64,000 nt of DNA from Przewalskia tangutica. Taxonomy: Eukaryota; Streptophyta; Magnoliopsida; Solanales; Solanaceae. The notes below the pieces were generated by a model, which worked only from the letters and a program-made list of their open reading frames with translations, had not been told where the DNA came from and searched no databases. The translations under genes and the position numbers were made by a program. The stretch is from contig CM056724.1 in NCBI GenBank assembly GCA_029844215.1, forward strand, positions 38,850,446-38,914,445. Direction: 5' to 3'. Shown one piece after another: positions 11,024-23,112 of this stretch; position 1 is the stretch's first letter, and every line of letters starts with the position of its first letter.

Positions 11024-13816
11024 AATATCTCTCCTGATATATGGGGCACCATGATTCCAATCACATCCCATGATTCATATCCATTGGTGACTTTAATGAG
11101 ATTGTCAAAACACCTCACAGATGAGTTTAGAATTAGACCATTCCGTTAGATATCTTAGAAATCACAGTTTCCTAAGATGTCATTTGTACTACCCATATCA
11201 CTTTATGTCGAAACATTATTTCAACATACTTCAAGGATCCACCTAGGATTACTCTTTAGTGATCAATATGTCATCTACGTAAAGGCCTATCATGAACGGA
11301 TCAAAACTGCCTTTCATGTAGACATATTTATCACACATTTTTATGGAGAAACCCTTCGATAGTAGAGTACTATCAAATGTTTCATGCAAATGCATCGGGG
11401 CCTGTTTCAGCCCGCATAGAGATTTGACAAGTCAACAGACTTTCTTATCTTTCCTGGAACCACATACCCCTCGGGTTATTCCGTAATACTTTCTTCTTCC
11501 ACTTCTGGACCTTTTGTTTTCTAACTGTTGGCTTTCTAGCTTCAGAATCAATGTCTCTATAGTCAGATTCATTGTTTCTATTTTATCTGAAACTTCTAGG
11601 ACCAAAATGTAAACATTTCAGTGACCATAATGGAAGTTCAGGAAGAAGCCCAACTGTTCATCAAACCAACTCTCCGATTAGGAAGACTGTCTTAACATCC
11701 ATGTCACGCAGGACTGCGGTGGCCCTGTATGTTAAGTTATTCACAGAGGAACACATGTCCTCATAGACGAGGCCTTTAAACTCGTCAATAGTTCAATAGG
11801 ATACTCAATTTGAGTATCCACTTTTACAACCAAGATGTTCTTTTCCTGGAGGAAGATCAACAATCACACAAGCGTGGTTCTATCTGATGAAGTCTATTGT
11901 TCTCCTTTAGCTTATTTCCAAAGCAGCGCTTCTGGAGATGACAATTCTCAATTTGTCCATGGTTCATTCTCAACCATATAAGCTAGAAGGTCTGGAACAA
12001 GCCTTTGTCCCCTCTTTTTGCTCTATCTCGGTTCAACGTCTAGAATCCCTGAGTTCTGCAGATCTGGAGCATTATGCTCTGGATAGTCAGCAACTTTCGA
12101 GTCCTATGTAGCTGGAACGTCTAGTCCCATACAATCAGGCACTCGCGGGTTCTTGTTTACCTTGAACAATTACTTCTTTTTCCTTCTCAAGGAAAGTTAT
12201 CCTCAAAGAATTCAGCATTCTTGGCACTAGGATGCGATAAGCACTACTGTTATTTGCAGATCTAGTGGATATGCAATCTATAGTCTTAGGTACGACTTGA
12301 CCTGTTTTGGCTTTAGTGTCTCAACACTTGCCACACTACCCTATATCACAACATTTGTATATGGAATTATTTTTATGTTTCATATGGAGATTAATCTTTA
12401 TCCTTATGCGGAGTTCTGTTCAGAATCACATTAGCGGTAAGGATCTCCTTGCCCCAAATGTCTTGGGCGTACAAATCTACGCTTGGCTAATGCCGTTAGA
12501 CTGAGGTGAGTAAGGAATAGTCATTTGATAAACGATGCTCCACATTCTCCCCCTCTATCTTTACGAATTCCTCAAACCGCAGTTTTTCGCTTCGCGTCGC
12601 GACCGTTTCAGAGGCATCCGCGGATCGCCAAGACCATCACCGCGCTGCAGCTTCAACCAAGGCACCCCGGAGCCTTAATTCCAATAACCAAACCCGTGAT
12701 TAGCGTTGCGGCTCTCCAGTACTCTAAAGGGGTTTCATCTTTGTTTCCTAACAAAGGATGTAATATGTTGTACCATCGTCGACGAAGATCACAATATTCT
12801 TGTCTTCCCCCTCTATTTGTACAAGCGTCAAATCACCTACGTAGGCATGACTATGTTATAAAGAAGCGGTACTTCTTTCGCTATTCCTTTTGACGGAATG
12901 GAAAGATAATTTTGCCTCTTCGCCTACCTCACATTCATTTGAGGGTTTAAGTCGACATACGACAACAATTTCAACTTTGTTGGATTTTGAATGACTTTCT
13001 ATTTAACGTGTCTTAATTTATGATGGCATAGATGCACGAATTACAAATATATCATCCACTTGGCTACAATTTTACTGTACCACTTTTGGTTATTATCGAC
13101 CTGCGGGACATGAGGCGAAAAACTCAAGCCATATTGCCCAACAAGGTCCTTGAAACCAAGTTTTGGACATGTATCACATCTTTTAAGAGTGATCACATTC
13201 CCTTAAGTCATTTTGAGGACAACTTCTTCTACTTTGAAGGTAGCATTACTTCACATGAACAACCTCTTGCCCGTGGTTAGGGCATAATCGGATCATATGT
13301 GATCTAGATACTCTGACACACTCCAGTTGCCTTAGCCCACTGAGTGTCCACTTTCTTTTCTGCCTTATCTCTTGGCCTTCAGATCATTTAAGATCTAGAA
13401 ACTCTAGCCCACTCTAGTTGTCTGTAGGCTTCGTATGACTGAGTGTCCAATACTATCCTGACAACAGGATGGATCTTCTGTCGGAAATGGTGACAGGATT
13501 ATCTCTAGTCCTCTAGTCCTTATCTTAAGTCCTCTAGTCCTCTGGATTGTCCATAAATGAGTTTATTACAATCTAAGTGCTTAGGATTGTCCATAAATAG
13601 AGTTTATTACAATCTAAGTCCATTTCTTTTATCCCATTGTTTATAACAGTCCAATCTTTGAACGGGAAGGAAACTGAGATTAAACTTCTGATTTTAAAGT
13701 GGAGGGACTATATGCTTTAATGAAATATTTCATATTCTTAGCCTTGCTTTGTTCACTTTTATTCAGAAATTATCTTTTAATCTCATTTTAGACAAGGAAG
13801 AATAATTGATTCATAC
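11024..13816 (-). pseudogene. Copia-A pol remnant (RT and integrase)
   Basis: On the minus strand the RT catalytic block LYVDDILITKE is encoded at about 11250-11284, and an eroded KSLxGLKQAP block lies near 11385-11420. Further right is the integrase: YSPQSNGISQA at about 12480-12520 and a VDDGTTYY block near 12790. Order and spacing fit Ty1-copia pol, with integrase before RT. Stops and shifts are frequent, so this is an old copy. A GC-rich stretch at 12580-12670 interrupts the integrase and resembles GC segments in nearby LTRs. The region 12900-13816 has only scattered traces of coding and no clear domain. Confidence 0.7.
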
Positions 13817-14383
13817 TGTCACGCCCCGAACCTCAAGCTCATGGATCGTGCCCTACCCGGCACCCTTCTACCTTAACAACTAAGTAAATCATGAAATTAA
13901 ATAACACCTCACTTTTTTTAAACCAACATACGCATAAGCGGCAAAGCCGACAAGGCCGCCATATAATATACATAATAAAAAGACTACACTGCATACGAGT
14001 CCAATCCACATATGAATACAGCACTCTAAGAGTTATATCAACTATGACTAACAAGGCCCCGCTGCATCCATAATCGCATAAAAGCTCAGATCGAAAGAAC
14101 TATACCAAAAGATAAACTCATGAACAAACGGAGCTATCCAAAACTCGAGCAGGTCCTACACTGCAGATCACCAAATCACAGACCTAAACTCGCAGATGAA
14201 CGCAGGCCCCCGAAGGAGGTCAGTACGAAGAATGTACCAAGTATGTGAAACTAAAAATACTGTAATGAAATCATAACGGTCTATAATAAAACTGGAGACA
14301 GGTATGATAACTCAATTAACAGTATACAGTGCCTTACTAACAATGAGAGTAATCAAAAGTATAGGTAGCAAATCCACTAAACA

Positions 14384-14734
14384 GTGGTATAACGATCTGG
14401 GGATTTACCCTCATTTATACTCTTACCCCGACGCAGTGGTATAACTATCTTGGGATCTACCTCGATATACTCTTACTCAAGAAGGTGGTAAAGCGGTGGT
14501 ATAACGATCTGGGATTTACCTCATTTATACTCTTACCCTCAAGAAAGTGGTAAAGCGGTGGTATAACGATCTGGGGATTTACCTCATTTATACTCTTACC
14601 TGAAGGTGGTAAAGCAGGTGGTATAACGATCTTTGGGGATTTACCCCTCATTTATACTCTTACCCTGAAGAAGGTGGTAAAGCAGGTGGTATAACGATCT
14701 TTGGAGATTTACCCCTCATTTATACTCTTACCCT
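14384..14734. repeat. Minisatellite in solo LTR G1, six units of 52-68 bp
   Basis: Units begin with GTGGTATAACGATCT at 14384, 14436, 14496, 14558, 14618 and 14686. Each contains a GATTTACC(C)TCATTTATACTC segment and, from the third on, a GGTGGTAAAGC spacer. The unit length varies through small indels, and the last two units are the most alike. Confidence 0.9.
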
Positions 14735-15140
14735 ACCTCAACTGGCCATCATACATAACATAAGCAATACCGGCTTATCACACAATAAGTAAGCAAGTTA
14801 AGAAATCCCCCTAACTTATTATTAGTCTTATTCATATACACTCTCATTTTGGTTTACTTAAGGCACTAACATGACATTATAACCGAATCTAACCCGCCTC
14901 CCGGTCACCCGCCTTAATCCCACATCATATAAGCATGTCCAAGGAGTAACACAAATAATGGAAGCATACCCGTGGAATCCCACATCACTGTCGGTACGTC
15001 CAAGTAAACTCACAACAAGACAGCCGACCCTCCAACCGAGAGTCGCGGCAACGTAATAAAACATAATACATGCACTCAAAAGCTATCACCAGCACACATA
15101 GGCAAGTTCATAAAATCTTTAGACTTTCATTTTATAAACT

Positions 15141-15280
15141 CAAGGCACTTATAGAATAATTCTCAACTAAACAAGCCAAAGTACTTATCAAGGCACACAT
15201 AGAATAATTCTCAATTAAGCAAGCCAAAGTACTTGTCAAGGCACACATAGAATAATTCTCAATTAAACAAGCCAAAGTAC
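15141..15280. repeat. Tandem repeat, three units of 48 bp
   Basis: Units start with CAAGGCAC at 15141, 15189 and 15237 and contain AGAATAATTCTCAA and AAGCCAAAGTACT. AGAATAATTCT is itself palindromic. The array lies inside solo LTR G1. Confidence 0.9.
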
Positions 15281-17082
15281 TACGTACGTACATTCTTTTC
15301 AAAAGACTTATTTTTATGTAAAACCCCAAGATACTAACACCCGTAGTATCAAGGTGTGTCTATTTTTCAAAGTAAGTTACTACACCTTTAGAAAACTCAT
15401 TTCAAAATTGAAATCAAGTAACTTCAAATTTTCACAATCTAGGCAACTTATGCCTAATAATCAAAATAGACAACTTTCTTAACCTTCCATAAAGCCGTTA
15501 TAACCAACTTCCCATAAAGCCGTTATAACCCTTTATGGTTTTAGACATATCCATTCCTTTTATAACCAAGAGACTTATACTTAAAACCAAGTATCACATA
15601 CTTACAAATCAAGTTTCTTAACTTTCAAAATACTTCAAGTCTCTTAATATTTAGAAAACAAGTTTCTTCTACTTTTAAACCTCAAGTAACTCACACCTTT
15701 AAAACAAGTTACTTCTCTTAAATCATGTCATTTCTCCTCTCTTAAAACAATTAAGTAAATCACTCCTTTGACTCCCCTAAAGTCATTATAACGACCCTTA
15801 GGTTTTGGAACTAAGGCACTAGCCAAAAGATTTGGAAACCACTTCCTTTTCAAGACTCTATGTACTTTAAGTAAAATACTTTCACTTTTAAGAATCCAAC
15901 TTCACTAAGGCAATGGATTATACAACTTACAATTTAAACATCAAAGTACAATCAAGGAAGTACATAGAACAAATTCTATTTTAGGCAATCCAATACAACC
16001 AAGGAACGGATCTTTAGGAGTAGGACATACTTTCTTTATCTTAAGGAATCATGCTAGAAGAGGAGATAGTTCACATACCTTTCGCTAAATCCACAAGCTG
16101 TCGAATACGCCGCAGGTAAGTGTCAACCTATAATGGTCACAACAAGACTATCAACTTCTAGTCTCTAACGTAGAATAATACTAAGTATACGGTCTCTAAT
16201 TCTACGGAAAATCGGGCAGCACTTCCTTTGTTTCTACTCACTTTGCCACCTTTTTCAAGGCCGAATACAATAACCAATCATGCCACATTTAAGGCTCAAA
16301 ACAACAACCAACCAAAGGGGATTACACGCCTTACAATACGTGTAAAATTCCGCCCCACAATTAATACGAAGTAGTTCCATATTCAAGCCATTCTCGGCCA
16401 ACAACATAACCAACAATTCAAAGTCTTTTCCAATCCTTTTCCAATTCCAAGTTCTAAGGTCTAACATGTTATATAGTCATAAACAACTTCAACAACTACA
16501 ATTTCCTTCTTTATACAACATGCGACGACTTAAACGAATAATCAACTTGAATTGTAATCCTAAGGCTAAACATGCTAGTTTTCGGATTAGGGTTCCAATA
16601 GCCAAAACACTTATCAAACTTCATACTATATATCTCATGCTTGCTAATATCCATAGCTACAACAATAAGTAAACTTAATTGCTAAAACGACAAGATTTAT
16701 ACTTTATAAGCCCTTAAAATTTCCAAGATTCAAAGTCGCTCCTTAGAAAATTCTTAGCTCCTTTCCTTAGGTTCCAATCCGCTCCAAGCACTCCTTAGAA
16801 GCCTATGAAGAACCCATCTTCAAGTTCCAACTTCAAAGTTGAAGAACTCCTTAAGTTTCCGCCTTGCGACTAATACGAAAACGCCGTTTTTCCGAAATCT
16901 TTCTATTGAGATAACCTTACAACACTCTTAGGAACCTTGGTTTAAAGTCTTGTGAATAACGGATCAAAACTACAAATTTTTGTGTGGGAGATATGTGCAA
17001 ACCCGAGAGCTACAATGAAGCACAAGAAATGTTGTGATTTTTTTCTAAGTGTTGAAGAGCTAGTCTTGCACTAGTAGTATGC

Positions 17083-17090
17083 TTATATAA
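17083..17090 (-). promoter_or_regulatory. Putative TATA box of solo LTR G1
   Basis: TTATATAA, read on the minus strand, lies about 485 bases inside the right end of the solo LTR. The sequence downstream on that strand is a plausible transcribed leader. It is palindromic and so does not itself fix orientation. Confidence 0.4.
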
Positions 17091-17575
17091 CACATTGGAG
17101 GGCCAAGACTTAAACAAATGGGTGGCTAAGATGAGTTTCACTAGGATCAAGCCCAAGTGGCAAGTTGACTTTGGTCAATAATATCAAGCTTTGAAGACTA
17201 ATCTTCCAAGATGGTCAATGACCATTTTACCCTTACTATAAATCGTCCAAGACCATATGTGGGGGTGCCACGTGTTGCCCTCTCATTCGTCCATAAAATT
17301 TCGTAACCCTCGTGGGCCCCACAAAAATGTAAAATTCCTCGGGTGGGCCCCACATGACCAAATCCGTAAAAAATAAATTTCCATAATGTTAAAAAGTTCC
17401 ATACTCTTCAAAAAATGCATTTTGAGAATCCAATTCTCAACAACGAACATTTTTCCTTTCCGGCGTTCGGAAGATTTTCCGTCGGAAAAACAATTCTTCC
17501 TTTCGTACCAATTTCCAAGTCTTGATTCCTTACGTACATTCTCTTATACATGTCCTGGACTTACGGGGTGTAACA

Positions 17576-17924
17576 CATACGTTTGGAATATGACACACGT
17601 CAGGGACATGTCCAAATTCTCATTTCCATGAGATGCAGGCTTTCTGCTACAAGATGGAGCATCAACTACAACCTTCTCGTGACATCCTTAACCTCTTATG
17701 GGCGCTTGTTTCCACCACTCTCGGGAGCCGTGACAATAACTCTTCCTTGACTCTTAGCCTTGCCAACATGACTATCAACAGTATCTTTAAGTTCAAGATC
17801 AACAATTGAGATCTCACATTTGACGAAAATAGATTTGTAACCATCGTCAAAGAGAGATCCAAAACTTGGACCAGATTTGTTGACATACATCTTCCTAGAA
17901 CTAGTACCGATATTATCTTAAGAT
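17576..17924 (-). other. Copia-A internal remnant between solo LTR and right LTR
   Basis: This stretch lies where gag and the primer site of Copia-A would be expected. Open frames of about 65-75 codons run on the minus strand at 17662-17890, but I recognise no gag, zinc knuckle or protease block. A weak resemblance to an initiator-Met primer site (GGTACTAGTTC on the minus strand near 17896) is not convincing. Confidence 0.35.
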
Positions 17925-18598
17925 TGTGAGTAACACAATGGATGTACGGAAATAGTATACAACTACCACTAGTGCTTAGAAAGGATAAACAATTACAATT
18001 TCAATACAATAGGCTTGAACCTAACATAAGTTGTTACAACAACAATAGGTATTGAAGATCTTGATCTTCGGTCTTTGATCCTCCTTGGAGTCTTGAGATC
18101 TTTGTTGAAACTGCAGCAATCCCCTTGAGAACAACAACAACAACAATATGTTTAGAAATCAGGAAATAGTATAATGAAAATGGCTTGTTGAGTCGATTGA
18201 TTTTTCAATCTATCCTTAAGATAATATTGCCCCGTATAATACTTTAACGGTGTGTTGGCAACTTATCTCCTAAGATAAAACAACAATCAAACAAGTGAGC
18301 AAAGGAGACTCAAGTGTTCTCTAGAAATGAAGGATCTTTGAGTGGAAGATTACAAGAGAGGAAAAAGATTTCAGAAAATCTGAAATCATACAAGTGTAGA
18401 GTGTGTATCTCTATGTCTTATGTATTGAGCCAAAGGCCTCAATATATAGGTGTGTAAGAAGACATTTCAATTGCCCCATAATGACATTCAATTGTCATGT
18501 AATGGATGGCTTTAATCCCCAAGTTTATTCAGCAAATAATGGTCCAAGTAATGGCCATTATTGGGTGGATTTAATGCCACTGAAACCCCCTCAACAGC
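17925..18598 (-). repeat. Copia-A right (5') LTR, part 1
   Basis: Matches 833-1510 closely from TGTGAGT onward. It is interrupted at 18598 by Athila-3; its continuation is at 48079-48566, on the far side of 29.5 kb of inserted DNA. Joining 18598 to 48079 restores the order seen in the left LTR copy (CCCCTCAAYAGC followed by CATATTTTTGGG), which confirms the insertion point. Confidence 0.75.
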
Positions 18599-19065
18599 TG
18601 TTGAGTGTATTTTAGACACACTTTTGAGTCTTTTTTAGTTAGTATTTTACTCTTTTCTTTTGCATTTAGTATAGTGTTAGGTGTGTTTTTCTTTCTTTTC
18701 TGTTACATCGATCATAAAAGAGAAAATATTGCTTTTGAGGATGAAATTGCACAATAAAAGGCCAAGAAATGAAGCCTAAGAAGTCTCGGGAAGCATAGAA
18801 TAAATCAGACGAAATCCGGACAAAAATACACTATCAACCGCACGGGGTCTACAGGCATAAATTGATGTGGCGCCAAAATACAGGGCCATGGCGCTGGAAG
18901 TACAGAGAGCTGTAGGAGTTTCGGCGTCGTGGTCCCAAAATGCAGGGCCGCAACGCTGACGCGGGAATTTCCAGATTCAGGGCCGAATTTCAGAAGGGTA
19001 AAAGGGTCTGAAACTCAACTTTTCTCAGGTATAAAAGCCTGAAACCCTGTCATTATGAGGATCAT
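18599..19065 (+). repeat. Athila-3 5' LTR, part 1
   Basis: First 467 bases of the LTR, matching the start of 46795-48073. It contains GC motifs at 18870-18985 and a TATAAAAG box at 19030-19037. It is cut at 19065 by Athila-2 and continues at 27762. Confidence 0.85.
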
Positions 19066-20411
19066 TGATCGGTGTATTTTATATACACTTTTTGAGTCGT
19101 TTTTAGTTAGTCTTTTGTCCCTTTTTGTACAAATAAGTGTTGTATTAGGATAGATTTTCTTTCTTTTGAGTCAATTTGGTTAAAATGGCCCAATGGCGGA
19201 AAAGGAGCTAAAAGAGGGCAAAAGTGGAGGTTCCAGAGCTTAAAAGACGAGAAAGTGGCGAACGAGGCAGAAACACGGGCCAGCGCCGCGGCGCCTCCTA
19301 CTAACAGGTGCAGGTCGCGCCAATATCCGTGGCGTCGCAGAGTTACAGTACGCACGCTTCTAGACAGCAGAGTACAGGGCCGCAACGCCAAATCATCTGA
19401 AACATCGCAGAAGTTTCGGCGCCGCGGCGCCGATAGCAGGGCCGCGGCGCCGACGCGGGAAAATCAGGTTTAATGACGACTCGCCAGCCTGGCGGAAAAG
19501 TTCGAGGCGGTTTGAGCCTATAAAATGAGAATCCTAGGCGCTTTTAAGGGTTCCTTTCTTGCACAACACAAGGCTTCTTGGATTGAAGATCGAGACCATA
19601 ATTTAATAACTTTTTTCTTTTCTTTTCTTTATTTCGCTTTTTATGATGAACATTGAATTAGTTCTCACATGTCAATGGCTAGGAACTAATTCCATTATAG
19701 GGCTTTCCATGTTAAATCACTAGAAACTTATGTTATGAATTGATGCATGGTTATGGTTATTCTTCTTCTTGTTGAGATTTATCCAATAATTGCTTTGAAT
19801 GCTTGGTAATTAATTGATCACTAATTATCATTATTTATATGATTTCTAATCAAACTTCGAAAGGAGGAGGTTGTGAATATGCTGTAAGTTGGGTAGACAT
19901 ATTTTGGATTGGGGATGAAAATACCTCAATTACTTGTGTAGCGTTAACGAGAGGTCTAAACACCTAATTTTACGCATGGCGCGTGACGGTTAACTAGGTT
20001 TTTGGTCTTAATCCTCCTATAGAGTCATCCTTATCACCGAAAGGTAGAAAAGAGCGATACTGGGGTTGAGTGTTTATATAGCCTTAACGGGAGTATAAAA
20101 CGATTTAGTAAACCTGCTAGCTCCAAAAGAAGAAGAACCATAATTCATCAGATTAATAAGTAACATAAGCGGATAGTTGAGACTTGAAGCCCTATTCCCA
20201 TCACTACTGAAGTAAACACATTAGTTAAATTAGTATTTATAATTGTTAGTTATAAACAACAAAATCAAATATCGGTTACCAAATAGATACCAAAAGATAG
20301 ATAATTGGTACTTGAACACTAATCCTTGTGGACGATATTCGGTCTTACCAAAACTATATTACTTGTCACGATAACGTGCACTTAAAGTGTGCAGCATCTT
20401 TTCGCGCATCA
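19066..20411 (+). repeat. Athila-2 5' LTR
   Basis: 1346 bases against 1366 in the 3' LTR. Most of it is near-identical to the 3' LTR. The GC-rich stretch at 19270-19500 differs in several clustered patches, including lost CCGCGG cores, as does the last 30 bases. A TATAAAAT box is at 19519-19526, just downstream of the GC array. Confidence 0.9.
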
Positions 20412-20417
20412 AGTTTT

Positions 20418-20435
20418 TGGCGCCGTTGCCGGGGA
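20418..20435 (+). promoter_or_regulatory. Primer-binding site, tRNA-Asp type (Athila-2)
   Basis: TGGCGCCGTTGCCGGGGA, six bases after the LTR end, complementary to the 3' end of plant tRNA-Asp including CCA. This is diagnostic of the Athila lineage. Confidence 0.9.
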
Positions 20436-20582
20436 TTAGGCATAGTTCAATATCAATTTTATCTATTTTTAATTTCTAATTTGGTTTTTATTTTTTATTT
20501 TTTTTTTACATTTTTTTTTCGGTAAAAATCAGGGTGCCGTGATCTGTTTGTCTGTTTTTGATCTGTTTCAGGAAATCAGTTT

Positions 20583-23048
20583 ATGCGAAGGAGAAGAGGG
20601 GCAGACACTTTTGTTCCTTTCAATCCAGAGATTGAGAAAACTCAGAACCGAATGAAAGAACCAATGATTGCAATTTAGTCGAGATGGACGTGTCCGTAAC
20701 AACAATATGATGAGGCGGTTAGGTGAAAATCAACCTAACCAGAATGCCCTACGAGTACCTATGGATGTCGAGGAGAGAGTTCAAGTCCAGGCAGAAAGAA
20801 GCTTGGGAGACTACGTACTACCGAGAGTGAACGGAGCACAGACATGTATTAGGCTCCCAACAATAGGAGCAAACAACTTTGAGATCAAACAAGGGATTCT
20901 AAGCATGGTGCAGCACACAGTACAATTTGGAGGACTTCCATCAGAGGATCCACATATGCACATAGCTAATTTCTTGGAGCTATGTGCAACTTTCAGATAT
21001 AACGGCATCGATGACTGTCAGATCGAGGCTCTTTCCCTTCTCACTCAGGGATAGAGCAAAAGTATGGTTAAATTCCCTGCCGGCTGATTCGATTTTTACA
21101 TGGCAAGAGCTGACACATAAATTTTTGGCCAAATTCTTTCCCCGTGCAAAGCAACGAAATTGAGAGGGGAGCTGAATAACTTCTACCAAGCAGATGGAGA
21201 GTCATTGTACGAAGCTTGAGAGAGGTTTAAGGATTTGGAGAGAAAATGCCCACACCATCAGACAGTCAGGAACTTGGTCCACATCTTCTATAACGGCCGA
21301 GCGGTACAACTGTAACAATCATAGATACAAAGCAGTGGGACATTTATGAGAAAACAAACACGAAGCTCACGAATTATTAGAAGATATGGCCACCAACAAC
21401 CATGTCACAGAGGATAGACAAATGAGTGGTAGGAAAACAGTGGGAGTCCACGAGATAGATGCCATCGCTGCCTTGAATGCCCAAGTGGCCCTGTTGACGA
21501 AACAATTTGCAAAGAACATACAAGACGTGAAATGTAATACAGATGCCAAGGAGCTGTGAAATATGTAGTGGTCCACATACATTCGATAGGTGTCCTTCAG
21601 CTGATCCTAATAATGTGCCAATCGAGCAGGCAGAGTGTCAGGCCGTGGGTAACTATCAGAGGCCCCAAAACAATCCATACTCAAACACATATAATCCAGG
21701 GTGGAGGAATCACCCAAATTTCTCATGGAAAGGAGACCAGGGGCAGCAGAATCAATATAGAGGCCAGTACCAAAGCCAACAACACCACAATCAGCAGCCA
21801 TTTACTCAGGCCTCACCGTCTCAATAATTTAATACACCTGTTCAGCCAGAAAAGCCAGACGAGCTGAGAGCAGCTTTGTTGGCACTCACCAACGCCTGCA
21901 CTCCGCCTGATGTGGCTAGATCCTCATTCAGGAACTTGAAAACACAAGTTGGTCAGCTAGCAAAGCAATCGAACAACAGGCAACATGGTACACTGCCAAG
22001 CAACACAGAGATGAATCCGAAAGAACAATGCCAGGCAGTACAATTGAGAAGTGGTAAACAATGGAGCAAAGAATACCTCACCAAGAGTTGAACAACGGGC
22101 AGAGATGGAGAAAGAGAAGGTGGTTGAAGCTCGCCCAGTAGTAGAGAAAACTCCAGAGAATGAGTATACAGAGAAGATCCCATTCCCACAGAGATTGCAG
22201 CGGAAGGCAGTTGATAAACAATTCTCCAAATTTTTGGAGACATTCAGAAAGATGCATATCAACATACCTTTTATAGAGGCGTTGGAGCAGATGCCCTCAT
22301 ATTTCAAATTCATGAAGGAGATCTTGGGGAAGAAGAAATCAAGTGAGTATGAGATGGTAGCACTAACGGAGGAGTGTAGTGCTATCTTGCGAGAAGTTGC
22401 CCTCAAACTAAAAGACCCGGGAGCTTTACACTACCTTGCACAACAAGGTGGTGACATGCAACAGGCTCTTTGTGATTTAGGGCAAGCATAAATTTGATGT
22501 CGCATTCTGTTTAAACGGTTGAATTAGCGGCTAAGCCAACCACGCGAGCCCGCAAATGGCCGATAGATGCTGGTTCATCCAAGAGGGAAGATTGAGGACG
22601 TGATTGTTAAAGTAGGAAAAATCTTTTTTCCTGCGGACTTCCTCATTCTTGACATGGAAGAGGATGCATAAATCCCTATCATATTGGGGAGACCATTCCT
22701 GGCGACAGGGAGAGCCTTGATCGATGTAGAAAGAGGAGAGCTGACGTTGAGGGTGGAGAAGGAAGAAATGGTGTTTAAAGTATTTAAACACATCATTGAG
22801 CCACCAACCATGAGCAGGTGCTTTGCAATCAGCACCATCAAACCCCCATGTGAGCCAATACAAGCCAAAACAATGGAGATGAGCCCACAAAAGCAGGTAT
22901 GTGACGCCGAACCTCCACAAAAGCAGGTATGTGTTCCTGAACCTTCCCTTGAAGATACTTCTAAGAAGAGAAGAAGAAGAAGAAACCGAAAACGAAAAAT
23001 GTGGAGAAAATGGATTGGTTGTGGGGCTAATCCACCCCACACTTATTG
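20583..23048 (+). pseudogene. Athila-2 gag-protease, frameshifted
   Basis: The start ATG at 20583 gives MRRRRGADTFVPFNPEIEK, as in Athila-3. After a frameshift the conserved gag block [16 protein letters not shown] appears (20668-21054), then [22 protein letters not shown]2CX3HX4C knuckle, CEICSGPHTFDRC, is near 21555-21595, followed by a Gln/Asn-rich stretch. 22051-22491 carries QFSKFLETFRKMHINIPF. The protease D-L-G block near 22490-22560 is badly scrambled, but the C-terminal part with [21 protein letters not shown] (22684-23049) is clear and ends in a Lys/Arg-rich tail. At least six indels break the frame although the LTRs are similar, so some may be sequence errors. Confidence 0.85.
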
Positions 23049-23094
23049 AGTTAAGAAACTTGCGTCCGGCTAAAAGACGTTAAAGACAGCGCTA

Positions 23095-23112
23095 CTTGGG
23101 AGGCAACCCAAG
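23095..23112 (+). other. Conserved hairpin downstream of protease (Athila-2)
   Basis: CTTGGG-AGGCAA-CCCAAG, a 6-base-pair stem with a 6-base loop, 46 bases after the gag-protease stop. Found at the same place in Athila-1, Athila-3 and Athila-4. Confidence 0.6.

Larger units (their letters stand above)
13817..17575 (-). mobile_element. Solo LTR G1, gypsy type (3.76 kb)
   Basis: It starts TGTCACGCCCCG and ends GGGTGTAACA, with canonical TG...CA ends and a perfect 5-base target-site duplication CATAC at 13812-13816 and 17576-17580. No internal coding region is present, so it is a solo LTR left by recombination between two LTRs, inserted in Copia-A. The end sequences and length resemble Tekay/Del-type chromovirus LTRs, which is inference. 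A TATATAA box with a leader-like sequence downstream on the minus strand near 17083 suggests minus orientation. It contains two tandem arrays, listed separately. Confidence 0.85.

Noticed and set aside
14384..14734. Regularly spaced repeats resembling a CRISPR array
   Set aside because: The repeated part is most of the unit, there are no unique spacers or cas genes, and it lies inside a plant LTR.
20418..20435. Matches to a tRNA 3' end at the primer sites
   Set aside because: Only the 18-base complement of the tRNA end is present; there is no cloverleaf and so no tRNA gene.
22531..23040. Minus-strand frames of about 160 codons opposite the Athila-2 protease
   Set aside because: They are shadows of the protease C-terminal frame; similar antisense frames occur in the other copies and encode no recognised domain.
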